DNA of 60,253 nucleotides, taken from positions 1 through 60,253 of the forward strand of contig JAIRNR010000042.1 in NCBI GenBank assembly GCA_031257915.1. Direction: 5' to 3'. The notes under the pieces are model-generated. The model had not been told where the DNA came from, did not search any database, and saw nothing but the letters and a program-made list of their open reading frames with translations. The position numbers and the translations under genes were made by a program. This document shows positions 16,585 to 25,000 of the stretch, piece after piece. Source of the stretch: Bacteroidales bacterium. GTDB lineage: Bacteria; Bacteroidota; Bacteroidia; Bacteroidales; P3. Every line of letters begins with the position of its first letter. Position 1 is the stretch's first letter.

Positions 16585-16634
16585 TAAAAAGACAAAATAA
16601 ATTATATTTGACTGAAAAACAACATAATAAAAAC

Positions 16635-16665
16635 TTGCATTTTTTATTAAAAATGCTTATTTTTG
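16635..16665 (+). promoter_or_regulatory. Promoter of the head-tail operon
   Basis: TTG at 16635-16637, a 20-base spacer and TATTTTTG at 16658-16665 give the same pattern and spacing as the gyrB promoter candidate at 43206-43236. It faces away from the cassette promoter and would drive scaffold and all following structural genes. Confidence 0.7.
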
Positions 16666-16683
16666 TGTAAAATTTCTATATTT

Positions 16684-17373
16684 ATGAAGCAGAAAATCTT
16701 GGACGCGCTAAAAGCCAAATTTACGGGGGTTAGCGACATAATTTTAGGTGGGATTGCAGAAAAATTGGCAAAAACCGCTACCACAGAGGAATCCGTTACG
16801 ACCGCAGTAGAGGGAGTAACATTTCAATCCATTCTTGAGCAATACGGCGACAGTAGGGCAACACAGGCAAGCAATACCGCCATCAGCAACTACGAGAAGA
16901 AGCACAACCTCAAGGATGGGAAGGCTGCACCGCAGCCTGCACCGCAGCCTGCACCAATACCCGTACCACAGCCTAACCCGCAGCCCGCACAGGGGGGCGA
17001 TACTCCGCAGGATATACTCACCGCTATCAATAAAATAGTGGCGGCTATCAATCCGTTAACGGACAGAATAAGCGCATTGGAGGGTGCAAGGACGACCGAA
17101 ACACGACGCGGCAAACTTAACGACATCCTATCCAAACTACCCGAACAACTCCGCAAGCCTTACGCGCGTATGGATATTAGCGGCTTATCCGATGAGGATT
17201 TTGCCGCTGCTCTAACCGAAGTAAGCAGCGAGATAGAGGGGATTATGGCATTGGATAAAAGCAAGGGGGCGGCATTTGAGTTTCCATCGCAGGGAAAGAA
17301 CGGCAATAATACCGCGTCTAAGCCGTCAGACGAAGCAGTTAAGGCGGTTATGGCGGCACTACCAAAAGTTTAA
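16684..17373 (+). CDS. Scaffold-like protein
   Basis: The gene precedes decoration and major capsid genes, the usual scaffold position. The start is taken as ATG 16684; a GTG at 16663 lies inside the promoter. The 229-residue product has a helical N-terminus, a Pro/Ala/Gln linker (PQPAPQPAPIPVPQPNPQP), a helical middle (ILTAINKIVAAINPLTDRISALEG) and a C-terminus that is helical and charged. This disordered, helical make-up fits internal scaffolds that guide capsid assembly and then leave. No protease gene is seen. Confidence 0.65.
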   Translation: MKQKILDALKAKFTGVSDIILGGIAEKLAKTATTEESVTTAVEGVTFQSILEQYGDSRATQASNTAISNYEKKHNLKDGKAAPQPAPQPAPIPVPQPNPQPAQGGDTPQDILTAINKIVAAINPLTDRISALEGARTTETRRGKLNDILSKLPEQLRKPYARMDISGLSDEDFAAALTEVSSEIEGIMALDKSKGAAFEFPSQGKNGNNTASKPSDEAVKAVMAALPKV

Positions 17374-17402
17374 CACTTAAAAAAAGAAAGGAAAAAAAAA
17401 TT

Positions 17403-18068
17403 ATGGCTATTGCAAATAGAACATCAGCAATAAAGATTGACGTGGGTCTCGATGAAGTCATCATCGAGAAGTGTCTTGAGACCGTTCCCGGTGGACGAAC
17501 ACTCAATCTTGACACATGGAACGGTGGGGATGTTATCCCCGCGGGAATATTATTAGGTTTTATGAGTACGACCAAAGAGGTCTGCGTATATCCTTTTGCG
17601 GCAAAGGGCGGAATCAAGGCGATAAGCCTCGTCAATGCCGGCGGCAGCTATACGAGCGGTACCGCCAATAACGTTCCCTTATCGGGGGGCAGCGGCAAAG
17701 GAGCGACGGCAAATCTTACCGTATCTTCGGGCGGCGTGGTTACAGTAGTGACTATCGTCAACGCAGGAGCAGGTTACCGAGCGGGGGACGCGCTATCTTA
17801 TAATGGCACCGGCGGAACAGGGGCAACTTTCTCTGTCACAGAGACATCGCCCGCGAAGTACAATGACGACGCTACGACTCAAGGTGTATCGGGAGTAGTA
17901 GGCATACTCCGCAAGTCAGTAATGCGCGACGCGCCTCTCGCTTCAATCTTAACGCGGGGAACAGTTAACTGGCATGCACTGCCAGACGATTATCCGCAGA
18001 ATCATGATGGCATTGACGTTCCTGTAACCATCCGTATTAAATCGCCGAGCGATAGTTCGGTACTATAG
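17403..18068 (+). CDS. Head decoration / head-fibre-like protein
   Basis: The ends (VGLDEVIIEKCLETVPGGRTL and the ILRKSVMRDAPLASILTRGTVN segment) resemble capsid decoration proteins found just before major capsid genes in Bacteroidota phages. Inserted between them, at about residues 75-150, are Gly-rich beta repeats (VNAGGSY.. and VNAGAGYRAGD, each with GGVVT or GGSGKGATA strands) like those in phage tail-fibre and surface proteins. The insert may project from the capsid. A purine-rich GAAAGGA lies about 10 bases before the start. Confidence 0.65.
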   Translation: MAIANRTSAIKIDVGLDEVIIEKCLETVPGGRTLNLDTWNGGDVIPAGILLGFMSTTKEVCVYPFAAKGGIKAISLVNAGGSYTSGTANNVPLSGGSGKGATANLTVSSGGVVTVVTIVNAGAGYRAGDALSYNGTGGTGATFSVTETSPAKYNDDATTQGVSGVVGILRKSVMRDAPLASILTRGTVNWHALPDDYPQNHDGIDVPVTIRIKSPSDSSVL

Positions 18069-18097
18069 AAACAAAAAAATGAAAGGAGTAATATATT

Positions 18098-19192
18098 ATG
18101 GAACAAAGTAGATTTATTGATATGGTGAACGCGTGGCTTCCTGTGCTCGCGGATAAATACTCAAGCATAACGACCAACGGCGAAAAAACTGTCCCCCTGC
18201 GGGTGTTCGAGACGATGTTGAGACCTGTATTGTCTGTAGATGGAACATACGCGTCTGTTAATGCTAATGGTTCATTGGTGGCGGCGGATGTTGTCGCTCT
18301 TGACAGTGCGCTTCCGCTCAAGAGGCGGGGGTCGCTCGGCGCAATGCGCGGTGAGATTAATAAGATTGGATTGAAGTACCGGAAAACAGAGAGCGACATC
18401 GACAAGATCAACATACTTAAAGCAAGAGGTGCGACAGAGGGACAGATAGTTGCCGCCCTGTTTGATGATTATCCCAGAGTTATCGGTGGAATCAAGGAAC
18501 GCATTGAGGCTATGTTTCTTGAGGGGTTCTCTACAGGCACAGTACTTGTCAGCGAGGATAAGACGGTAGGTACAGGTATCCGTGTGAATTATGGCTATCC
18601 TGATGAAAACAAGTTTTATGCGTCAAAAACGTGGAGCGACACCAGTGCAACCCCAATAGCAGACCTCGAGGACGCAATTGATAAAGCGTTCGAGAAAGGC
18701 TATACTATCACCGATATATATTTATCAAAATCAACATTCAATCTTTTGCGTAACTCACAAGAGGGGAAAGTCTTGTACGCGAATTTCTTGGGATTGAGAG
18801 GAGGAGACGTTAAAGGATTGATTGCCGGTCCGTCTAATAAGTTCATTGAAGCATTTGAGAGCGAACACAGTATCACGCTGCACCCCATTAACAGGACGGT
18901 GCGCATTGAGAAAGACGGCAAGCAGACAGCTTATCGCCCATTCAAAAACAACGTATGTGTTCTTACCACTACATCCACGGTTGGACGTCTTGTGTATGGC
19001 ATGCTCGCTGAGGACACTAATCGTGTAAGCGGAGTAACCTACCAGAAAGTAGATAACTACATTCTTACATCAATGTACGGCGAAGTAGATCCATTATCCG
19101 AGACTACGGCGGGGCAGGCAAAGGCTGTGCCTGTAGTTGATGGTGTGGATGGCATATTCCTGCAAGAAGCGACAGCGCAATCAGCTGAATGA
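18098..19192 (+). CDS. Major capsid protein
   Basis: At 364 residues and placed between decoration and connector genes, this is the major capsid protein. Features consistent with the HK97 fold are the long helix near residues 80-150 (LGAMRGEINKIGLKYRKTESD), a P-domain region (IGGIKERIEAMFLEGFSTG) and a late loop VSGVTYQKVDNYILTSMY. A Shine-Dalgarno-like AAAGGAG precedes the ATG. The stop overlaps the following start. Identity rests on context and general pattern. Confidence 0.82.
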   Translation: MEQSRFIDMVNAWLPVLADKYSSITTNGEKTVPLRVFETMLRPVLSVDGTYASVNANGSLVAADVVALDSALPLKRRGSLGAMRGEINKIGLKYRKTESDIDKINILKARGATEGQIVAALFDDYPRVIGGIKERIEAMFLEGFSTGTVLVSEDKTVGTGIRVNYGYPDENKFYASKTWSDTSATPIADLEDAIDKAFEKGYTITDIYLSKSTFNLLRNSQEGKVLYANFLGLRGGDVKGLIAGPSNKFIEAFESEHSITLHPINRTVRIEKDGKQTAYRPFKNNVCVLTTTSTVGRLVYGMLAEDTNRVSGVTYQKVDNYILTSMYGEVDPLSETTAGQAKAVPVVDGVDGIFLQEATAQSAE

Positions 19193-19554
19193 TATATAAC
19201 ACAGTAGTAGGTGGCACCATGACGACACTTGACGCATTAAGATCTGTCAGTATCTATTATATCCCCGCTCCCACAATTAAAGAGGTGGCGATAAATCGAG
19301 GATTGGATGCCGAGGCAGAAGCCACAGAAATGGTCATATCCAGTCCCGCGTATAGTTTAGCGAAAGCGGACTTATACCGGTGGTTATCCGAAGCACCAAG
19401 TGTCCGTCAGGGTGATGTATCTCAGCAGATTCCCGACAAAGAAACAAGAGAGCGGCTTGCCATGCATGCACAAGCAATATATGGTGCTTATGCACCCAAT
19501 GATGACACTAATGCGTGTATAGCGAGTTTCGGCTACAAGGGCGAAGATTTATAA
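19189..19554 (+). CDS. Head-tail connector protein (DUF6706-like)
   Basis: The first gene after capsid encodes a 121-residue helical protein (TMTTLDALRSVSIYYIPAP.., SLAKADLYRWLSEAP) like the small adaptor that joins portal to tail. The start at 19189 overlaps the capsid stop by ATGA. An ATG at 19219 has a better upstream AGGTGG and gives the family-like N-terminus MTTLDALRS. Both are possible. Confidence 0.65.
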   Translation: MIYNTVVGGTMTTLDALRSVSIYYIPAPTIKEVAINRGLDAEAEATEMVISSPAYSLAKADLYRWLSEAPSVRQGDVSQQIPDKETRERLAMHAQAIYGAYAPNDDTNACIASFGYKGEDL

Positions 19555-19571
19555 TATTAGATTTTTTTATT

Positions 19572-19913
19572 ATGCTGATAGAGCCAAACGGATATATTGA
19601 GATTAAGAGAAGAACGCCCGACGTGCTTGATGAAGATGGTTATCCCGTCAAGGAATCCAACGTTACCTACTCTAATCCTATACCGTGCCGATATACCGCC
19701 ATAAAGCAGAATTTGCAGGCGATAAGCAAAGACAGTGGTAGTCCCTTTATTTTGGCGAAATGGGAAATATTCATTGAGGGTGATGATCTGTCATGCATGC
19801 AGGATTGCGAACATATTCGCCTGACTAACTCCAATGGAGTGTTGATTCATGAGTCGTCTTTTACTGCTGAAAAGGCTTTGCACCGCGTGGGGATAATAAC
19901 GATAACCCTATAA
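19572..19913 (+). CDS. Head-closure (stopper)-like protein
   Basis: The start is the ATG at 19572; the frame extends upstream without a good start. The 113-residue product is beta-rich (GYIEIKRRTPD, NPIPCRYTAIKQ) and lies in the second connector position, where stopper proteins are found. It is assigned by position. Confidence 0.55.
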   Translation: MLIEPNGYIEIKRRTPDVLDEDGYPVKESNVTYSNPIPCRYTAIKQNLQAISKDSGSPFILAKWEIFIEGDDLSCMQDCEHIRLTNSNGVLIHESSFTAEKALHRVGIITITL

Positions 19914-19918
19914 CGGAT

Positions 19919-20392
19919 ATGGCGAAGACTCACCAGACCCCAGACCAGATTGCAAGTCTCGTTGAGCAGAGGTTGCAGAGTGGTATTCAGCGTTTCCGCG
20001 AGGTGATTATTATGCGCTTGCAGCATATCGGCGAAGAAGCCGTAAACGCCGCCCGAACACAAGGCAAATACAAAGACCAGACAGCCAATCTGCGGAGCTC
20101 TACGGGATATGTCATCGTAGAGAATGGACAGATAATATCACAGTCTAATTTTCCCGCTATCACCTCAACTGCTACAGGGGGAACAGGAACAAAGGGTAGT
20201 ACTAATGGCAGAGAATTTGCGCTAAGTATCGCCCGAATGTATCCACAGGGTATTGCTCTTATAGTCGTTGCGGGAATGAGTTACGCTGTTTATGTTCAAG
20301 GCAAAGGACTTGATGTGCTTTCATCGGCGGAACTTGAAGCGGAAAGATTGAAGAACATCATGATTAAAGAATTAAGCAAAATGACGGTATAA
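19919..20392 (+). CDS. Tail-completion / HK97 gp10-like neck protein
   Basis: A 157-residue protein in the neck region. The N-terminal helix (VEQRLQSGIQRFREVIIMRLQHIGEEAVNAAR) followed by a YKDQTANLRSSTGYVI segment and a C-terminal GMSYAVYVQGKGLDVL strand is typical of HK97 gp10-type tail completion proteins. It overlaps the next gene by one base. Confidence 0.7.
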   Translation: MAKTHQTPDQIASLVEQRLQSGIQRFREVIIMRLQHIGEEAVNAARTQGKYKDQTANLRSSTGYVIVENGQIISQSNFPAITSTATGGTGTKGSTNGREFALSIARMYPQGIALIVVAGMSYAVYVQGKGLDVLSSAELEAERLKNIMIKELSKMTV

Positions 20393-20817
20393 TGGTAAAG
20401 ACAGCAAAGCAGATACAGTCGGACGTAATAGCCTTATTGCGGGGTAGCATACTTGCAGATAATATCAGTGGGCGTATTTATCGTGATGGTTATCGCCCGC
20501 GCAATTCCGCGCAAGAGGACTGCGTAGTAATCTTTACCGCGGGGATTACCGGCGAAATACAGACAGGCATTGTCACGCTCAATATCTTTATCCCTGATAT
20601 AGACAGTGGCAGCGGTGCATGGGTTGAGGATGGTCATCGTGCCGCAGAAATAGAGGACATCGCTAATCAGTGGTGTGCTGCGCTTACTGCGGATAAATCA
20701 GACTACCTGTTCTCGCTTAATTCAACAATACGAACGTTGAAAGACCACGAGATAGCACAACATTTTGTGGTGGTTCAATTGAAGTATAAACTATTAGATA
20801 CCAATAATAATAATTAA
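20392..20817 (+). CDS. Tail terminator-like protein
   Basis: A 141-residue protein directly before the tail tube gene, with an N-terminal helix, a strand RNSAQEDCVVIF and a long helix AAEIEDIANQWCAAL. Position and layout fit the tail terminator that caps the tube. Its ATG shares a base with the stop of the gp10-like gene. Confidence 0.6.
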   Translation: MVKTAKQIQSDVIALLRGSILADNISGRIYRDGYRPRNSAQEDCVVIFTAGITGEIQTGIVTLNIFIPDIDSGSGAWVEDGHRAAEIEDIANQWCAALTADKSDYLFSLNSTIRTLKDHEIAQHFVVVQLKYKLLDTNNNN

Positions 20818-20834
20818 AAAAGAAAGGAAAAATT

Positions 20835-21305
20835 ATGGCAGTACTAAGATGGGGAAAACCCAAAATTGAAATCGCAAGACTAACATCAGGTGAACTCGGC
20901 AACTGGGTTGCGCTTGACGTACCTAAGCTCGACAGCACGCAATTAACTGTCGAGGAGGGCGAAGAGACCACCGCTCAGGAAGAGGGCGGGGCAATAGTGG
21001 ACAGCAGGCGTAACGCCAATGCTTATTCGCTCGCATTTTCACTTTTCGCCAAAAAAGACGAGGATAAGCCTTTGTCGGATAGCGACGGCGTAATCGCTGA
21101 TAATTACGCCATACGTCTTACGCCCGAAGACCCCGCCACCGGCGGATACCAAATGCTTAAATGCTCGGTATCTGTTACGGAGAGTTGGACATCGGCAGAC
21201 GGCGGACTATGGACTTATACATTCAAAGGGCTGAAGCCCGCGACAGGTAGTATCCTACAGGATTATACCCCATCGCAGTCTTCTGGCAGCGGCGAAGGCG
21301 AATGA
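20835..21305 (+). CDS. Major tail (tube) protein
   Basis: The 156-residue beta-rich protein (FSLFAKKDEDKPL, LKCSVSVTESWTSADGGLWTYTFKGLK) lies between the tail terminator and the tail chaperones, the expected place for the tube protein. It has a flexible Ser/Gly/Glu C-terminus. An AAAGAAAGGA leader like that of the decoration gene precedes the ATG, fitting high expression. Confidence 0.78.
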   Translation: MAVLRWGKPKIEIARLTSGELGNWVALDVPKLDSTQLTVEEGEETTAQEEGGAIVDSRRNANAYSLAFSLFAKKDEDKPLSDSDGVIADNYAIRLTPEDPATGGYQMLKCSVSVTESWTSADGGLWTYTFKGLKPATGSILQDYTPSQSSGSGEGE

Positions 21306-21348
21306 GAAATCCATGGCGTTAGCGAGTGCATAGAGCGAATATAGTATT

Positions 21349-21882
21349 ATGAGTACCGTATTCATGGGCGCACATCCCATACTCGCGCAATATTTCAATA
21401 ATATGAAAACAGAAAGCAGAGTAGCGCAAACAATCTTACAGCAGCCCAAACAGATAACGGTTGGCGACCACACTTTCAGTGTTGCCCCACCGTCATTAGC
21501 CACCCTTATCATGGTGTCGGAATTAACCTCTATGATTGGATACCGCCCAATGAATAAAGAGGATTATATCAGCGAAGTGTTGCGCGAGGCGAAGAAGTGC
21601 CGCGTAATAGGCGACATCTTAGCCGTCCTTATACTTGGCGCAAAGACTATCCATGATGAACAGAGACGAGATAAAAAGTGGCGCATAAGACGTAGAAAAA
21701 ACGTAAGCGAAGAGATTATTCAGCGCGTAATGTACGACCTGACTCCTAAAGATGTACAGGAACTGCTTATCACGCTGCTATCGGATATGGATATTGCTTT
21801 TTTTTTCGGTATTATCACTTCCCTGCAAGAAGTAAATCTGCTGAAGCCGACAAAGACCGAAACACATCCATCTGGGCAGTAG
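21349..21882 (+). CDS. Tail assembly chaperone, short form (G-like)
   Basis: A 177-residue helical protein between tube and tape measure. This is the position of the lambda G product, which with its frameshifted form GT helps assemble tail proteins on the tape measure. Near its end, codons 151-153 are read from nine T and a C (21798-21807), a -1 slippery site. Normal termination gives the short form. Confidence 0.8.
   Translation: MSTVFMGAHPILAQYFNNMKTESRVAQTILQQPKQITVGDHTFSVAPPSLATLIMVSELTSMIGYRPMNKEDYISEVLREAKKCRVIGDILAVLILGAKTIHDEQRRDKKWRIRRRKNVSEEIIQRVMYDLTPKDVQELLITLLSDMDIAFFFGIITSLQEVNLLKPTKTETHPSGQ
21801..21807 (+). promoter_or_regulatory. Programmed -1 ribosomal frameshift site
   Basis: The heptamer T TTT TTC lies with its codons in the zero frame of the chaperone gene (TTT 21802, TTC 21805). 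After a -1 slip the reading frame stays open from 21807 through the next gene to 22079, giving a fused product of 243 residues. This matches the conserved frameshift of tail chaperone genes. Confidence 0.8.
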
Positions 21883-22079
21883 TGGCAGGAATGGCTAAGG
21901 GATACAATTTGTCCTTTGATTACGTTTTATACGAGATGAGTTATTCTAATATAATAATGTATAGTTCCGTTCTGCCCTCTTATGATAGTGATAGCGATAA
22001 TGATAAAAAAAACAACGAAATAATTGACGCAGACGACCCCGCAAACAAAGAAAAAATAAAACGACTCTTGGATAATTAA
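21882..22079 (+). CDS. Tail assembly chaperone, frameshift extension (T-like)
   Basis: This frame is -1 relative to the chaperone gene and is open from the slippery site at 21807, adding 90 residues after the slip; a GTG at 21882 is probably not the real start. The segment SFDYVLYEMSYSNIIMYSSVLPSY is the pattern typical of T regions in siphophage chaperones. The acidic, charged tail (Asp, Asn, Lys) follows. The product is the GT-like fusion that links tube proteins to the tape measure. Confidence 0.78.
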   Translation: MAGMAKGYNLSFDYVLYEMSYSNIIMYSSVLPSYDSDSDNDKKNNEIIDADDPANKEKIKRLLDN

Positions 22080-22084
22080 GAAAA

Positions 22085-25000
22085 ATGGAAACAAACACCA
22101 GTGGTATATGGTTTAACGTGGGATTAGATCCTACGTCTGTTGAGCAAGGGAAATACAAGATAATATCATCTTTCAAAGAGATGGCTATGGTGTTCGAGCA
22201 GCAGAAAGGCTCTATATCTAAGGTGAGCGAGGCACTCGGCACCATGCAGGGCTACATGAAAAATGGTAGCATAATAGCAGACGAAACATTTAAGCAAATA
22301 TCGGGTATTATAGGTTCTGCCTTTGAGAAAATTCATACCGTTATTACTACCAATAAAAACGATGTACAGGAGTTAGAACGCGCATACAACAACCTGAAAC
22401 CCGTCATGGGACAAAAAGTTTCGTTGAACGATAAATCATTTGACGCGCTTCCTAAAATAAAAGCAGAAATAGAGGCACGCAAGAATTTGATTAAGGCTGC
22501 AGAAGAGGAAGAAGCGGTGTTAACTCGCATAGCGAATAAATATCAGGGAGCCAAGAATCAGAACGCTAATGCCGTCATGAGCCAAAACGTCAGAGCCGAA
22601 CTATCCGCAAGCACCAAGTCCAGACAGGATACATTGGACTATGTCGAGCGAGAGAGCGCGTCCTTAGATAGGCTGTCAAATAAATTCAAGGTATTCGTAA
22701 AAGATTTTAATGCAGGGGGGGATATTGCTGCCGGTGCTATCTCGCGCATGGGAAAGGCAATTGATGGTGAGTTCAATAAGATGACCACAGTCTATGACAG
22801 GAATTCAAGCGAGCTCGCACGATTAGAGCAGGCGTATAAAAGCCTGAGTGCGCATATATCCTCTACGGGCGGAACTAAGGCTGATGGGCGGAATTTAATG
22901 GCACTCGACAAAGAAATAATCGCGCGTCGCAACCTGAATAAGGAATTGAATGCGCATAGCGAAAGACTTGCGACCATTATGGCTGACTATGATAGGTATA
23001 AGGCTAAATCCGAGCAAGCCACCGGCAGCCAAGTCACGTTCCGTACGCAGCTCATGAAGATAAAGAATGAGATGATTGCTTTAGAGAATGCGGGAAAAAA
23101 GAATACTGCCGAATATGCTGCTCTCGCGGACAAAGCACAAAAATTAAAGATCACTATTGACGGACTAAATGCTTCTCTAAGAAATTCTACAACAATGAAA
23201 GGCTCATTTCTGCAAGGAATGGTCAGCGGCTTTACTGGGCTGTCGGGTGCTATGACCGCCACAACAGGCGCATTGGCACTTTTTGCGGGACAGAACGAAG
23301 ATTTGCAGAAAGTAATGCTTCGCGTGCAAGCCCTGATGTCTATCACAATGGGGCTATCGCAGGTGCAATATACGCTAAACAAGAACAGTGCTTTCATGAT
23401 TGGCGTCGTAAACAAAGTTAAAGCCTTATTTGCCAAGCGTACAGCAGCAGCGGCGGCGGCGCAAACAGGTGAGGCGGCGGCGGCAAATGCGGGAGCAGTC
23501 GCCAATAAAGGACTTGCAGCGTCTTTCCGCGCGGTCGGCCACGCAATTAAATCTATTCCTGTTTTTGGTTGGATTGCGGCGGCTATTGCTGCGATAATTT
23601 CCGTTGTCGGTACTTTCGCTGTTAAGGCAGCCAAAGCGTCTAAAGACACAAAGGCAATAAATAAGTCAATGGCTAATAATGCTGTTAGCACTCTTGCGGA
23701 GTTCGAGAAGTTGTCAATAGGATGGAGCAGGATTGGCAACAATATTAACGAACAAAACAAATTTGTTTATAAATATAAAGAAGCATTTGATAATCTGGGT
23801 ATCTCAATAACGAACGCAGCAGAGGCGGAAAACTTGTTTACCAGTGGGCGCGAGGCGTTCATCAACTCTGTTATGGTGAAAGCAAAAGCGGCAGCAGCGA
23901 TGGAATTGGCGCAAGAGAAGTGGAAAAAAATATTGAAAGAGGAAGTCTCAAAATACGAGAAACTACATACAATACAAGGGCAAGATGTGAGAGGGTACAC
24001 GGGCACCACTAATTATTGGCTGCCGAAAGCAGATATGACCGACGAGGAAGCAGCGAAAGGTATTGAGAGCGGCACCGTACGCATTACGTCCGCATGGAAA
24101 GATAGACAGAAAAAAATAGGTGAAGTATATAAGCTGCTATCACTACAGGCAGACGAAGAAACGAAATCAAGGCAGGATCTAATAGACGCAGGTATCCAAT
24201 CCGCCAGTGAGGCTGAAGCGGGAAGCAGAAAAGAGTTAGAAGCGGAAAAAGCAGTGCTTGAGCAGAAACTATCCCTCATTAAGCAGGGCAGTAAAAATTA
24301 TATGGATACTCTAAGGCAGATTGACGCTATTGATGAGAAGTTAATCGCCTATATGCGGAATGGCAGCAGTGAAAAATTGACTGCGCAGAAAAGCATATTA
24401 GAGCGTCAGGCTAACCGGCTAAAAATAAATTCTGCTGAATGGAACAAGATACAAAAGCAGATAGAAAAAATTGACGCCCAACTCAAGGGAAACGCAAGTG
24501 GACACGGCGACCAGAAAAAACTTGATGAAATCCAACGCAAAATAACGGAAGAGAGGATGGAAAGCCGGCTGAAAGAGCGCGAGGCAGAGATTGGCATAAT
24601 GGAAGACGGATACAAGAAAGAGCTTGCCGTCATCACTCTGAATTACGATAAGATGATTGCCAAGAATGAGGCATACAAGAAAGAGGCGGAAAAAATAGCC
24701 AAAGATATAGCGGAACTGCAGTGGAGCATTGCTAATCCAAGAGCACGCAAGAGAGGTGAAACTTATGACCGTAGCGCACCGGTGGAATTAACTGCCGAGC
24801 AAAAAGAGATAATAGAGAGTAATATTAGACAAGCCAATAACTACCGGGCAGCGGCGGAAACCAAGCTGCTAAGGGACTTACTAAATGAAAATCGCGACTA
24901 TGAAAAGCAGCGGCAAAAGATACGCGAAGACGCCGACGCGGCCATTACACTACTACGAAAAAACCGCCCTAATGACAGTGCTGATGAGATAAAAGAAATT

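Noticed and set aside
18079-18111. Ten-codon frame starting just before the capsid gene
   Set aside because: Its ATG is part of the Shine-Dalgarno-like leader of the capsid gene and the frame overlaps the capsid start.
22987-23760. 257-residue minus-strand frame inside the tape measure gene
   Set aside because: A shadow of the Ala/Lys-rich tape measure codons, with no start context or family pattern.
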